Positions 6,702 to 16,898 of a stretch of DNA of 64,000 bases are shown piece after piece. Both the position numbers and the translations under genes were made by a program. Source of the DNA: Pseudoxanthomonas composti (GTDB lineage Bacteria; Pseudomonadota; Gammaproteobacteria; Xanthomonadales; Xanthomonadaceae); contig NZ_SAWZ01000002.1 in assembly GCF_004122095.1 (NCBI RefSeq), forward strand, positions 656,638 through 720,637. The letters run 5' to 3'. Numbering within the stretch: the stretch's first letter is position 1; each line of letters opens with the position of its first letter. The notes beneath the pieces are model-generated. The model made no database searches. It saw nothing but the letters and a program-made list of their open reading frames with translations, and was not told the origin of the DNA.

Positions 6702-9700
6702 ATGAAGCGAATGCTCATCAATGCCACGCAGGCGGAAGAACTGCGCGTGGCGATCGTCGACGGCCAGACCCTGTACGACATCGACATCGAACAGCCGTCC
6801 AAGGAACAGAAGAAGTCCAATATCTACAAGGGCCGCATCACCCGGCTCGAGCCCTCCCTGGAAGCGGCCTTCGTCGATTACGGCGCCGAACGCCACGGCT
6901 TCCTGCCGCTGAAGGAAATCTCCCGCGACTATTTCCAGGCGGGCGTGGACCACCACAAGGCCGGCCTGCGTGAACTGCTGCGCGAAGGCCAGGAAGTGGT
7001 CGTCCAGATCGACAAGGACGAACGCGGCAACAAGGGCGCTGCCCTGACCACGTTCATCTCGCTGGCCGGTCGCTACATGGTGCTGATGCCCAACTCGCCC
7101 ACCGCCGGCGGCGTCTCGCGCCGCATCGAGGGCGACGACCGCGCCGCCCTCAAGGAAGCGATGGACAAGCTGGCCATCCCCGAGGACATGGGCGTCATCA
7201 TCCGCACCGCCGGCGTGGGCCGCGATGCCGAAGAGCTGCAGTGGGACCTGGATTACCTGCTGAGCGTGTGGAAGGCGATCGCCGAGGCCGCCCTGTCCAA
7301 GCCGGCGCCGTTCCTGATCTACCAGGAGTCGCGCCTGATCGTGCGCGCCCTGCGCGACTACCTGCGCAGCGATGTCGGCGAGATCCTGGTGGATACCGAG
7401 GAGCTCTACGCCACCGCCCAGGAATTCATGCAGCAGGTGATGCCGCACAACCTGCGCAAGCTCAAGCACTACACCGACGACATCCCGCTGTTCAACCGCT
7501 TCCAGATCGAGTCGCAGATCGAAGGCGCCTATGAGCGCAACGTGCGCCTGCCCTCGGGCGGTTCCATCGTGGTCGACCAGACCGAGGCGCTGACCGCCAT
7601 CGACGTCAACTCCGCCCGCGCCACCAAGGGCGGGGACATCGAGGAGACTGCGTTCCACACCAACCTGGAAGCGGCCGAGGAAGTGGCTCGCCAGCTGCGG
7701 CTGCGCGACCTGGGCGGCCTGGTGGTGATCGACTTCATCGACATGTCCTCCAACAAGCACCAGCGCGAGGTGGAGAACAAGCTGCAGAACGCGCTGAAGT
7801 ACGACCGCGCCCGCGTCCAGCTGGGCCGCATCTCGCGCTTCGGCCTGATGGAAATGAGCCGCCAGCGCCTGCGCCCCAGCCTGGGCGAGTCCAGCCAGAT
7901 CGTGTGCCCGCGCTGCGACGGCCATGGCCGCATGCGCAGCGTGGAGTCGCTGTCGCTGTCGATCATCCGCGTGGCCGAAGAGCACGCGATGAAGGACAAT
8001 ACCGGACAGGTCCTGGTGCAGGCGCCGCTGGAGATCGCCAACTACCTGCTCAACGAGAAGCGCGGTGCGTTGCGCGAGATCGAGCAGCGCCACAGCTCGC
8101 CGATCATCATCGTCGCCGACGACCAGCTGCACACCCCGCATTACGAAGTCACCCGCATCCGCGAGAACGAGCTGGGCGAAGAGTCCAGCAAGCCGAGCTA
8201 CCAGCGCGGCACCCCGCGCAAGCTGCCGGTGCATGCGCTGACCAAGGCCCAGCTCAACATCCCGGCAACCCCGGCGGTGACCACGGTCAAGCACAGCCAG
8301 CCGGCGCCCATCCGCAAGGAAACGCCGGAGCCGGTGGCGGCCGAGCCGACGCCTGCGCCCGTGGCCGTGCCGATGGCCAGCCCGGCCACGGGCGGCGTGA
8401 TGGGTTGGCTCAAGCGCGTGTTCGCCGGTGCGCCGTCACCGGCGCCGCAACCGGCCGCACCGTCGCAGGACAACCGCGCCCGCCAGGAAGGCCGCGGCCA
8501 GGGTGGCCAGCAGCGTCGCGATGGTCGTGACGGCCGCAATGGCCAGAACCGCAACGAGAAGACCCGCCGCGATCGCGACGAAAATCGCGGCAACAAGCAG
8601 GAAAAGCAGGACCGGCCGCAGAAGCCGCCGCGCCAGGACGCCCAGCCGCAGCAGCAGAAGAACGCCGCTGGCAACCAGCAGAACCCGCCCAAGCAGCCCA
8701 AGCAGCCCAAGCCGCAGAACGCCGAGACCGCGCAGGTCGGCCAGCAGCCGCAGAAGCCGCGCAACGAGCGCCAGCCCAAGCCGCAGCGTGACGAGGCCAC
8801 GGTTGCGGCCGAGGCTGCCGTGACCGCTGCGCAGGGCGCGGCCATCGTCGAGACCGTGGCACAGGCGCCGGCCCCGGCCACCAGCGAGCCCACGGCCAAG
8901 CCCGTGACCGCCGCCCCGGCCCCAGTGGCCGATGCGACCACGCTCGACGCGGTGGCCCCCCAGGCGCAGGACTCGACCGTCGCCAACCCCGAAGCGGAGG
9001 ATGCGGACGGAACCCCCGGCGCGGATGCTGGCGAGGGCGCAAGCCGCCGTCGTCGCGGTCGCCGCGGCGGCCGTCGTCGTCGTCGTGGCAACGGTGGCGA
9101 AGGCGCTGCCGCAGGCGCCGCCGATGGCATCGACGATGGTTCGGACGGCGACGAGGACGGCAGCGACGGCGAGCCCTCCGTGGTGGTCGTCAGCAACAAC
9201 CAGCCTGAGTTCGACTTCGACGATGCGCCAGCGCCTGCCGCTGCGCCGGTGAAGGCGGAGCGCCCCCCGCGCGCCGCCGCTGCTGCCGCCGCCCCGGCGG
9301 CCGTCAGTGCCGAGGTGGCAGACGTCGAAGCGCCCAAGCCGCAGGTGGCTGAAGTTGCCGCGGCCGAGGTGTCGCCGGTCGAGGCACCGACGCCGCAGGC
9401 GAGCGCGCCGGCCGTGGTCGAGTCCCGCGACGAGGCCCCGGCTGCGCCGACCGTGCAGGCCACCCGGCCGGAACCGGTGCAAACCGAGCTCGCCTCGCTC
9501 GAGGTCGCACAGGAGGCCGAGATCATCGCGCCCACCCCGGTGACCGAACTGCCCCTGGCGACGCCGACCGCGACCGAGCAGACGCCGGAAGCGGAAGCCA
9601 CCCCGGCTGCACCGTCCCCAGCGCCGACGCCGGTCGCAGCGGTCAAACCCGAGGTTGCGAGCGCGACTGAGACCGCCGAAGACGTTGCCGTGCCGGCTCC

Positions 9701-9938
9701 TGCAAGCGCGCCGGAACCTGCGGCGCCGGTGACCAAGCCCGCCGCGCCCGCCTCCACCGGTTCGCTGTTCTTCACGGCCGACGCGGAGACACCGCGCTCG
9801 GTGACGCGTCACCTGTTCGAGCCGGCGACACCCGCCGTCCAGCCGACCAGTGCCGAGGCGTCCGTCGCGCATGCCGATGCCGATGCCGAAGAAAAGCGCG
9901 GCGACGAGCAGCGGGACGAGGACAGGCCCAAGGCCTGA
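6702..9938 (+). CDS. rne: Ribonuclease E
   Basis: A 1078-residue endoribonuclease, the core of the RNA degradosome. The N-terminal catalytic half has the S1 domain (about 35-125), the 5' sensor/RNase H-like region, the DNase I-like subdomain with Mg-binding D301 (TAIDVNSA) and D344 (VVIDFIDM), and the zinc-link C402-PR-C405. The C-terminal half is disordered. Residues 564-577 ([13 protein letters not shown]) look like the amphipathic membrane-targeting helix that sits at the same place in E. coli RNase E. Then come an Arg/Gln/Asn-rich RNA-binding region (about 589-690), an Arg-rich cluster near 780-797 and a long Ala/Pro/Val/Glu tail. The start has AGGAA upstream. It processes rRNA and tRNA and starts mRNA decay at the inner membrane. 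Confidence 0.97.
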   Translation: MKRMLINATQAEELRVAIVDGQTLYDIDIEQPSKEQKKSNIYKGRITRLEPSLEAAFVDYGAERHGFLPLKEISRDYFQAGVDHHKAGLRELLREGQEVVVQIDKDERGNKGAALTTFISLAGRYMVLMPNSPTAGGVSRRIEGDDRAALKEAMDKLAIPEDMGVIIRTAGVGRDAEELQWDLDYLLSVWKAIAEAALSKPAPFLIYQESRLIVRALRDYLRSDVGEILVDTEELYATAQEFMQQVMPHNLRKLKHYTDDIPLFNRFQIESQIEGAYERNVRLPSGGSIVVDQTEALTAIDVNSARATKGGDIEETAFHTNLEAAEEVARQLRLRDLGGLVVIDFIDMSSNKHQREVENKLQNALKYDRARVQLGRISRFGLMEMSRQRLRPSLGESSQIVCPRCDGHGRMRSVESLSLSIIRVAEEHAMKDNTGQVLVQAPLEIANYLLNEKRGALREIEQRHSSPIIIVADDQLHTPHYEVTRIRENELGEESSKPSYQRGTPRKLPVHALTKAQLNIPATPAVTTVKHSQPAPIRKETPEPVAAEPTPAPVAVPMASPATGGVMGWLKRVFAGAPSPAPQPAAPSQDNRARQEGRGQGGQQRRDGRDGRNGQNRNEKTRRDRDENRGNKQEKQDRPQKPPRQDAQPQQQKNAAGNQQNPPKQPKQPKPQNAETAQVGQQPQKPRNERQPKPQRDEATVAAEAAVTAAQGAAIVETVAQAPAPATSEPTAKPVTAAPAPVADATTLDAVAPQAQDSTVANPEAEDADGTPGADAGEGASRRRRGRRGGRRRRRGNGGEGAAAGAADGIDDGSDGDEDGSDGEPSVVVVSNNQPEFDFDDAPAPAAAPVKAERPPRAAAAAAAPAAVSAEVADVEAPKPQVAEVAAAEVSPVEAPTPQASAPAVVESRDEAPAAPTVQATRPEPVQTELASLEVAQEAEIIAPTPVTELPLATPTATEQTPEAEATPAAPSPAPTPVAAVKPEVASATETAEDVAVPAPASAPEPAAPVTKPAAPASTGSLFFTADAETPRSVTRHLFEPATPAVQPTSAEASVAHADADAEEKRGDEQRDEDRPKA

Positions 9939-9951
9939 CGCCTCCACGCTC

Positions 9952-10030
9952 GGGCATCCACACCCTGTGGATGCCCGGCCTGGATAGAAAGTAAAAAGGG
10001 CCGCACGATTCCTCGCGCGGCCCTTTTCTT
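9952..10030. terminator. Two hairpins ending rne (second a bidirectional terminator)
   Basis: Just after the rne stop lies a perfect 11-bp hairpin, GGGCATCCACA/TGTGGATGCCC (9952-9976, loop CCC). A second stem follows, AAAAGGGCCGC/GCGGCCCTTTT (9994-10027), with an A-tract before and a T-tract after. The second is a good rho-independent terminator for rne and, read the other way, for the response-regulator gene that ends at 10051. The first may protect the rne 3' end. Confidence 0.85.
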
Positions 10031-10050
10031 TGCAGCGATGCGTCGAGGGG

Positions 10051-10695
10051 CTACAGCGTGTGCGCCGGGTCCTTCAAACCGTACTGCGCGGCCAGTCGCG
10101 CCAGCGCGATGGTGTCCTGCACTTCCAGCTTCTGGAACAGCCGGCTCTTGTGCGTATGCACGGTCTTCGGACTGAGGCTCAGCCGCGTGGCGATCTCGCC
10201 CTGGCGCAGGCCCTGCGCGAGCAGCATCATGACTTCCAGTTCGCGCTCGGTCAGCTCGGCGAACGGCGACTGGCCTTCGGCCTGGGCCAGCGCCATGTTC
10301 TGCGCCACGTTGGTGCCCAGATAACGCTTGCCACGCGCCACCTGGCGCACCGCGCGCAGCAGTTCACCCGCATCGCCCGCCTTGCCGATGTAGCCCCAGG
10401 CACCGGCTTCGATCAGCCGCTTGGGCAAGGGCCCATCTTCCAGCACGGACACGATGATCACCTTGCTCTCGGACTTGCCCTTGACCAGGCGCTCGGTGAT
10501 ATCCAGGCCACTCAAGCCTGGCAGATGCAGATCGCACAACACGATATCCGGCTTGAGCGCGCGGATCTGGCGCAAGGCCTGCTCGCCCTCCTCGGCCTCG
10601 CCGATCACTTCGATATCGACTTCATTGCCCAGGATCATCTTGATCCCGGTCCTGACCAAGGCGTGGTCATCAACCAGAAAGACCCGAATCGTCAT
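10051..10695 (-). CDS. gacA: LuxR/NarL-family response regulator, GacA/UvrY type
   Basis: A 214-residue two-component regulator. The receiver domain (1-120) has the acidic pair D9-D10, phospho-acceptor D55 (LCDLHLPGLSG) and the conserved K near 105. The C-terminal LuxR helix-turn-helix (about 148-205) contains LTERELEVMMLLAQGLRQGE and SLSPKTVHTHKSRLFQKL. Sequence style and length fit GacA/UvrY/SirA, which is phosphorylated by GacS/BarA and drives CsrA-antagonist sRNAs. GacA or UvrY usually sits next to uvrC, but here it is convergent with rne and followed by tRNA-Ser. The family call is firm; orthology to GacA is likely but not proven. The cognate kinase is not in the window. Confidence 0.85.
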   Translation of the reverse strand: MTIRVFLVDDHALVRTGIKMILGNEVDIEVIGEAEEGEQALRQIRALKPDIVLCDLHLPGLSGLDITERLVKGKSESKVIIVSVLEDGPLPKRLIEAGAWGYIGKAGDAGELLRAVRQVARGKRYLGTNVAQNMALAQAEGQSPFAELTERELEVMMLLAQGLRQGEIATRLSLSPKTVHTHKSRLFQKLEVQDTIALARLAAQYGLKDPAHTL

Positions 10696-10792
10696 CCCTG
10701 TTCCCCCGGTGGTGGCCCCTTCCCCGAGACGAGCATAGAGGGGAATTCACCGCGGCTGCAATGCGGGGCGTGATGCTCGAGACTTGGGAGTG

Positions 10793-10882
10793 TGGCGGAG
10801 AGAGTGGGATTCGAACCCACGGTAGGCTTGCACCTACGGCAGTTTTCAAGACTGCTGCCTTAAACCGCTCGGCCATCTCTCC
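10793..10882 (-). tRNA. serT: tRNA-Ser(UGA)
   Basis: A 90-nt class II tRNA on the minus strand. The acceptor stem GGAGAGA/TCTCTCC has discriminator G and an encoded CCA (10793-10795). The anticodon loop CTTGAAA gives anticodon UGA, the long variable arm is typical of serine tRNA, and the T-loop is GGTTCGAATCC. It decodes UCA and related serine codons. The seryl-tRNA synthetase gene lies only 1.6 kb away on the same strand. Confidence 0.97.
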
Positions 10883-11060
10883 GTAATTTGCATTGTCCAC
10901 CTGCGGAACCTTGGCGCCGCGCTCGATGATCGAACGACCGGCTGCCACGCCGTTCGACCGCTTGGGCCTGATCGAGGTTGCCGCCTCGATACGTCAGGCC
11001 GGCACCCGAAGGAAACCGGCCGCATATTCTCGCACGATGCGGTGCGAGGCGGCAGCCGGG

Positions 11061-12032
11061 TCAGGAGGCCTTGCGCAAGCCCAGTTCGACCAGCTTGTCG
11101 TTGCACTTGCCGCCGCAGTCCAGGCGCGAGGCTTCGATCTGCTGCGGCAGGTGCTCGGCAAGGAAGTCGATGAAGACGCGCACCGCCGGAAGCAGGCCGC
11201 GGCGCGAGGCGAACACGGCGTGGCAGATGCCCTGGGGCAGCGACCATTCCGGCAGCACCACCTCCAGCTCGCCGCTGCGCACGGCGTCGGCGCAGACGGT
11301 CTCGGGCAGCATGGTGATGCCGTATCCGTCCTTGGCCATGGCCTTGAGCAAGGGGAAATCGAAGCCGGCCAGGCGCGGCTGCAGTTCGATCTTGCGGACC
11401 TCGCCGTTGGGGCCGTGCAGCTCCCAGCGCTGGCGCGCTTCGTCCTCGCTCATGCTCATGGTCACGTGGTTGACCAGGTCCTCGGGCGCGCGCGGGCGGC
11501 CGGCACGCGACAGATACTTGGGGCTGGCGACCAGCAGCTCCTGGATCTGGCCGAAGCTGCGCATCACCAGGCTGCCGTCGTCGTCGAGCTTGGCGCGCAC
11601 GCGCAGGGCGATGTCGTATCCCTCGTTGATGATGTCCACGCGGCGGTTGTTGACGTGCAGCTGCAGGCGCACCTTGGGGTACTTGTCCAAGAAGGCCGGC
11701 AGGATCTTCGGTAGCTGCATCTGCGCCACGGCCACCGGCACGCTGACGCGCACCACCCCGCGCGGTTCGGCGGAGAGGCGGTCGACCACCTCACGCGCGG
11801 CCTGGGCCTCGGCCAGCATGGTCTGGGCGTGGCGATGCACGCTGGTGCCGACGTCGGTCACCGCGAACCGCCGTGTGGAGCGCTGCAGCAGGCGCACGCC
11901 CAGGTCGGTTTCCAGCTGGCTGATGCGGCGGCTCAGGCGGGACTTGGGGATGCCCAGCGCGCGCTCGGCGGCGGCGAATCCGCCGTGGTCGACGACCATG
12001 GCGAAGTAGTACAGATCATTGAGGTCGTGCAT
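11061..12032 (-). CDS. LysR-family transcriptional regulator
   Basis: A 323-residue LysR-type regulator. The N-terminal winged helix-turn-helix is at residues 1-62 (GGFAAAERALGIPKSRLSRR). The periplasmic-binding-like effector domain spans about 90-295 and contains RVSVPVAVAQMQLPKILPAF and DGYGITMLPETV. An unusual cysteine-bearing tail, ASRLDCGGKCNDKLVELGL, follows at about 300-320. The target is not obvious, because its neighbours are tRNA-Ser and serS. The tail cysteines could serve in metal or redox sensing, which is speculation. A strong dyad just upstream of the start suggests autoregulation. Confidence 0.9.
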   Translation of the reverse strand: MHDLNDLYYFAMVVDHGGFAAAERALGIPKSRLSRRISQLETDLGVRLLQRSTRRFAVTDVGTSVHRHAQTMLAEAQAAREVVDRLSAEPRGVVRVSVPVAVAQMQLPKILPAFLDKYPKVRLQLHVNNRRVDIINEGYDIALRVRAKLDDDGSLVMRSFGQIQELLVASPKYLSRAGRPRAPEDLVNHVTMSMSEDEARQRWELHGPNGEVRKIELQPRLAGFDFPLLKAMAKDGYGITMLPETVCADAVRSGELEVVLPEWSLPQGICHAVFASRRGLLPAVRVFIDFLAEHLPQQIEASRLDCGGKCNDKLVELGLRKAS

Positions 12033-12058
12033 GACGCGTGAGTTCCATCAGCAGAACA

Positions 12059-12098
12059 ATGCGTGATATTGGACCACTTCGGTCCTGATTACGCAATG
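12059..12098. promoter_or_regulatory. Extended inverted repeat in the LysR-gene promoter
   Basis: The perfect core GGACC-ACTTC-GGTCC is flanked by matching outer arms, GCGTgAT on the left and ATtACGC on the right. Together they make a dyad of about 35 bases centred near 12078. It lies 27 to 66 bases upstream of the LysR start. On the minus strand, TTGCGT and CAATAT fit -35 and -10 boxes with a 19-base spacer that contains the dyad. Regulator binding is inference. Confidence 0.5.
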
Positions 12099-12477
12099 CT
12101 GACATCAGGGCTCGTGCTGGGCCGCGGTGTTGAGGCCATTTGCGGCTGGCGCGCCATGCTGACGGGGGTGCGTGCCTTCCCAACCCACGGGCCTCACCGC
12201 GCGCCGCCGTCGACGCGGCAAGCTCACCGGCACACGCCAACCTGACGCGCGCCAGGGGCGACCCACCCTCGCGCCGCTGACCAGACCTGTGCCTGCGATG
12301 GCCGTCGCGACACGCGCACCTTCTGCAAGCGCGCATGGCCGCTGGGCATTTGTGGGAGGCGAAGAAGCTTCCACAACAAGCTCACCGCAGCCCATGGCCC
12401 AGAGCCGAGCGGCATGCACCATCAGCCAACCGTGCCCGCCAGGACAGGCCCGGCCGCGCCACGATCCGCATGCCGGC
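12099..12477. other. Intergenic region with no recognised feature
   Basis: About 380 bases between the LysR promoter dyad and the serS 3' end. I see no convincing reading frame, RNA gene, terminator with T-tract, or copy of the repeat families found elsewhere in the window. Confidence 0.5.
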
Positions 12478-13791
<1,314 letters not shown>

Positions 13792-13890
13792 TTATCGCCG
13801 CTTGCGCGCCGGGATGCTGCCTTCAGTTCATGGCCGATGCGCGGTGCTGTGCGAAGATCCGGCGTCTTTCCCTCGCACCTGGCGCCGCCG

Positions 13891-14556
13891 ATGCCCTCTT
13901 CCCCGTCTTCCAACGACCGCGAACTGACACTGCGCCTGCCCCGCTCGGCCCTGAAGATCGCCGGCATCGCCTTCGGCGCGGGGTTGCTGTTGTTCGTGAT
14001 CGTCTGGTGGGCCGGGCGCGATGACGCCTTCTATACCGTGCCGCCCGGCGAGAAGGCAGCCGCACCTGCCGCACAGGCCGATGCCCTGCCCGCGCCGATG
14101 TCGGCAGAAGGCGGCGCCAGCGGCATGGAATCCCCGCGCGAGGTCGCCGACAGCGGCGATGCCGAAACGCCACGCCTGGTCGAAACCGCGCCGCCTGCCC
14201 CTCCGGCCCCGCCCAGCATCGACGAAACCGCAGGTCAGACGACGGCCGCCGGCGGGTCCGCTGCGCCAGCCGCTGGTGGCGGGACGCCGATTCCGATCCA
14301 GGGCCAGAACCCCGCGCCGCGCTATCCCAATGCCGCCATGCGCAAGCGCGAGACCGGCACGGTCGTGGTGCGGGTGCAGGTCGATGCCCAGGGCGATCCG
14401 GTCGGCGTGGCCCTGATCGGCCGCAGCGGATCGCGCGAGCTGGATCGGTCGGCGATGGAAGCGGTGCGCCGCTGGAAGTTCCAGCCGGCCCAGCGCAATG
14501 GCGCACCGGCGCCCGGGTCGGTGGATATCCCCTTCGAGTTCAACCTGGACCGCTGA
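13891..14556 (+). CDS. Membrane-anchored TonB-family protein
   Basis: A 221-residue protein with a short cytoplasmic N-terminus, one transmembrane helix (about 24-43, IAGIAFGAGLLLFVIVWWAG), a Pro/Ala/Glu-rich spacer (about 50-140) and a TonB C-terminal domain (about 143-221, RYPNAAMRKRETGTVVVRVQ, RKW/RRWKFQPA). The domain normally touches the TonB box of outer-membrane receptors. The helix lacks the SxxxH motif that couples real TonB to ExbB/ExbD. The next gene encodes a paralogue. The ATG at 13891 is preferred over an upstream in-frame GTG because it puts the helix at the usual distance from the N-terminus. Confidence 0.85.
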   Translation: MPSSPSSNDRELTLRLPRSALKIAGIAFGAGLLLFVIVWWAGRDDAFYTVPPGEKAAAPAAQADALPAPMSAEGGASGMESPREVADSGDAETPRLVETAPPAPPAPPSIDETAGQTTAAGGSAAPAAGGGTPIPIQGQNPAPRYPNAAMRKRETGTVVVRVQVDAQGDPVGVALIGRSGSRELDRSAMEAVRRWKFQPAQRNGAPAPGSVDIPFEFNLDR

Positions 14557-14703
14557 GCGCGCGGCGGCAGCCAGGCACCCTTCCGTTAACCTGAACGGCC
14601 GCAGGCGTCAGCCGCAGCCGAGGCGACGCGGCTCACACGTCCACGACACCTGAATCCGAACACTGCCCGGCACCCCTTTGGGTACATGAGTGAGGAGGAA
14701 CGC

Positions 14704-15270
14704 ATGTCTCAGCCCCATCCAAGAACCGAGCCGGACACGCAGCATGACGTGCCCCCGACCCGCCGCCCGGGCAGTCCGCTGCTGTGGATCCTGCTGTTGC
14801 TGGCGGTGATCGCCCTGGGGATCTGGTACTTCAGCAGTCAGCGCGATACCGAGGGCGACGGTGACGCCATTGCGCCGGTGACCGAGGTCGAGCAGACCGC
14901 CGCCCCGAACGAGGGCGAGAAGGCCCCGGCCGCCGCTCGCAAGCCCAGCCGCCCGGCCGAAAGCGATCGTAGCCGCCCGGACCCGGTGGCGGACTCGGCG
15001 CCCGTGCCGCTGGGTTCGAATGCCGAACCGACCTATCCGCCGAGCGCCCTGCGCGCGGGCGCGAGCGGAACGGTGATGCTCAATGTCAGCGTGGGTGCCG
15101 ATGGCGTGCCGACCGAGATTGCGGTCATCGAGCGCAGCGGCAATCGCGACCTGGACCGTGCCGCGCTGCAGGCCGCGCGCAAGTGGCGCTTCGCGCCGGC
15201 CATCCGCAATGGCAAGGCCGTCGCGCAGGACGTGCGGGTGCCGGTGGAGTTCAAGACCGCCGAGCGCTGA
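14704..15270 (+). CDS. Membrane-anchored TonB-family protein (paralogue)
   Basis: A 188-residue protein: N-terminal 28 hydrophilic residues, one helix (about 29-45, LLWILLLLAVIALGIWYF), a charged linker, and a TonB C-terminal domain (about 105-187, TYPPSALRAGASGTVMLNVS, RKWRFAPAIRNGK). It follows its paralogue by 147 bases. The ATG at 14704 has a strong GAGGAGG ribosome site and is chosen over an ATG at 14686. Like the upstream copy it lacks SxxxH in the helix, so coupling to a proton motor is doubtful. A terminator follows at 15381. Confidence 0.85.
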   Translation: MSQPHPRTEPDTQHDVPPTRRPGSPLLWILLLLAVIALGIWYFSSQRDTEGDGDAIAPVTEVEQTAAPNEGEKAPAAARKPSRPAESDRSRPDPVADSAPVPLGSNAEPTYPPSALRAGASGTVMLNVSVGADGVPTEIAVIERSGNRDLDRAALQAARKWRFAPAIRNGKAVAQDVRVPVEFKTAER

Positions 15271-15323
15271 GGCTTTCGATTGGCCGCCATGGTTGGACCA
15301 TGGCACGATCGAAGGTTGCATCC

Positions 15324-15352
15324 GTGGGGTGGACAATGCGAAGCTTGTCCAC
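15324..15352. repeat. Composite GTGGACAA palindrome, half element
   Basis: The arms GTGGACAA and TTGTCCAC (329-336 and 345-352, relative to 15000) form a perfect 8-bp hairpin preceded by CGTGGG. It is related to the fuller elements at 15463-15519 and 33594-33650. Confidence 0.7.
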
Positions 15353-15380
15353 TGAGCCGCTTGACCACCGCGCCGAGGTC

Positions 15381-15413
15381 ACGAAAAAGCCGCCCACGGG
15401 CGGTTTTTTTCGT
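15381..15413 (+). terminator. Terminator after the TonB-family pair
   Basis: ACGAAAAA precedes the stem GCCGCCC-AC-GGGCGG, followed by TTTTTTT and CG. It stops transcription of the two TonB-family genes. An almost identical copy stands at 15543. Confidence 0.9.
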
Positions 15414-15462
15414 CAGGGGGCTCGCGTGGCGACACACCTACGTGGTTTGGTTCGTCGCGGTG

Positions 15463-15519
15463 GTGGATGAAAAAGCGTCATCCACCCTACGTGGGGTGGA
15501 CAACGCGGAGCTTGTCCAC
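15463..15519. repeat. Composite palindromic repeat
   Basis: Two hairpins are joined by CCCTACGTGGGG: GTGGATGA/TCATCCAC (15463-15485) and GTGGACAA/TTGTCCAC (15496-15519). The same pair in the opposite order occurs at 33594-33650, so this is a dispersed intergenic element of the genome. Confidence 0.8.
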
Positions 15520-15542
15520 CAGAGCGTCCGGAACCGCGAGCT

Positions 15543-15576
15543 GACGAAAACGCCGCCCACGGGCGGTTTTTTCGTT
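15543..15576. terminator. Bidirectional terminator at the 3' end of aroA
   Basis: GACGAAAA, the stem GCCGCCC-AC-GGGCGG, then TTTTTTCG. It lies 9 bases beyond the aroA stop and, read on the minus strand, still has a T-rich side. It nearly duplicates the terminator at 15381. Together with the hairpins before each, the region 15271-15584 holds two copies of a repeat-plus-terminator module and no gene. Confidence 0.85.
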
Positions 15577-15584
15577 GGCGGGGC

Positions 15585-16898
15585 TCAGTCTGCCGGCTGC
15601 AGCGACATGCCCAGGCTGCGGGCCAGGCCGTCGAAGTCTGGGAAGGAGGTGGCGACGTTGGCGATGTCGCCGATGCGCACCGGCGCGGAGGCGCGTTGGG
15701 CGGCCACGGCGAAGGCCATGGCGATGCGGTGGTCGCCGTGGCTGTCCACCTCGCCGCCGCCGAGCACGCCGGGATGAATGGTGGCGCCATCGGGGGTCTC
15801 GTCCACCTGCAGCCCCAGCGCGCGCAGGCCGTTGGCCATGCTGGCAAGACGATCAGACTCCTTGACCCGCAGCTCGGCCGCCCCACGCACCACCGTCGGG
15901 CCGTGCGCGCAGGCCGCGGCCACGAACAGGATCGGGAACTCGTCGATCATGTCCGGCACGATCTCCTCAGGCACTTCGATCCCGCGCAAGGGGGCGTGGC
16001 GCACCACCAGGTCGGCCACCGGCTCGCCGCCGTGCTCGCCGCGGTTTTCCTCGGTGATGTTGGCGCCCATCAGGCGCAGCGCGGTCAGCAGGCCGGTGCG
16101 GCGCGGGTTGAGGCCTACCTGGCGCAGGCGCAGCTGCGAGCCGGGCACGATCGAGCCCGCCACCAGGAAGAAGGCCGCGGAGGAAAAGTCGGCCGGCACC
16201 GCGATATCGGTGGCGCTCAGGCGCTGGCCACCGCGCAGGCGCGCATAGCCGGGCGAGAATTCGATCTGCACGCCGAAGGCCGAGAGCATGCGCTCGGTGT
16301 AGTCGCGGGTGGGATGCGGCTCGCGCACCACCGTCTCGCCCTGCGCGTACAGGCCGGCCAGCAGGAGCGCGGACTTGACCTGGGCGCTGGCGACCTCGGT
16401 GGTGATATCGATCCCGGTGATCGCCTGGCCACCGTGGATGCGCAGCGGCGGAGTGCCGTTGTCCTCGGTGTCGATCCTGGCGCCCATCCGTGCCAAGGGC
16501 ACGGTCACCCGGCGCATCGGGCGCTTGGACAGCGACGCATCGCCCACCAGGGTGCTGCCAAACGGCTGCGCCGCCAGCAGACCCGAGAGCAGGCGCATGC
16601 CGGTGCCGGCATTGCCGCAATCCAGCGGCGCGCTCGGCGCCTTCAGGCCATCCACGCCGACGCCATGGACGATGCGGCGCGAGGCCGATGGGGTTTCGAT
16701 GGTCACCCCCAGCTGCTGGAAGATCGCCGCGGTCGCACGCGTGTCCTCGCCTTCCAGGAACCCATCGATGCGCGAGGTGCCATCGGCCAGCGCGGCGAAC
16801 ATCACCGCGCGGTGCGAGACCGACTTGTCGCCGGGCACTGCCACCGTGCCGCTGAGCGCCGTGCCGGCGGCGGCCAACCAATCCTGGCGCGCGCTCAC
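15585..16898 (-). CDS. aroA: EPSP synthase (3-phosphoshikimate 1-carboxyvinyltransferase)
   Basis: A 437-residue cytoplasmic enzyme that joins shikimate-3-phosphate and phosphoenolpyruvate in the sixth step of the shikimate pathway. It shows the family motifs VPGDKSVSHRAVMFAALA (PEP/S3P site), LDCGNAGTGMRLLSGLLA and ELRVKESDRL near the C-terminus. LDCGNAGTGMR follows the NAGT(A/G) pattern of the ordinary enzyme. The GTG start at 16898 overlaps the pheA stop (GTGA), which indicates translational coupling. An upstream in-frame start would lie inside pheA and is rejected. It is the last gene of serC-pheA-aroA. Confidence 0.95.
   Translation of the reverse strand: MSARQDWLAAAGTALSGTVAVPGDKSVSHRAVMFAALADGTSRIDGFLEGEDTRATAAIFQQLGVTIETPSASRRIVHGVGVDGLKAPSAPLDCGNAGTGMRLLSGLLAAQPFGSTLVGDASLSKRPMRRVTVPLARMGARIDTEDNGTPPLRIHGGQAITGIDITTEVASAQVKSALLLAGLYAQGETVVREPHPTRDYTERMLSAFGVQIEFSPGYARLRGGQRLSATDIAVPADFSSAAFFLVAGSIVPGSQLRLRQVGLNPRRTGLLTALRLMGANITEENRGEHGGEPVADLVVRHAPLRGIEVPEEIVPDMIDEFPILFVAAACAHGPTVVRGAAELRVKESDRLASMANGLRALGLQVDETPDGATIHPGVLGGGEVDSHGDHRIAMAFAVAAQRASAPVRIGDIANVATSFPDFDGLARSLGMSLQPAD

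Noticed and set aside
6441-8294. Long minus-strand frame opposite rne
   Set aside because: Shadow of the RNase E catalytic domain; no domain or ribosome site.
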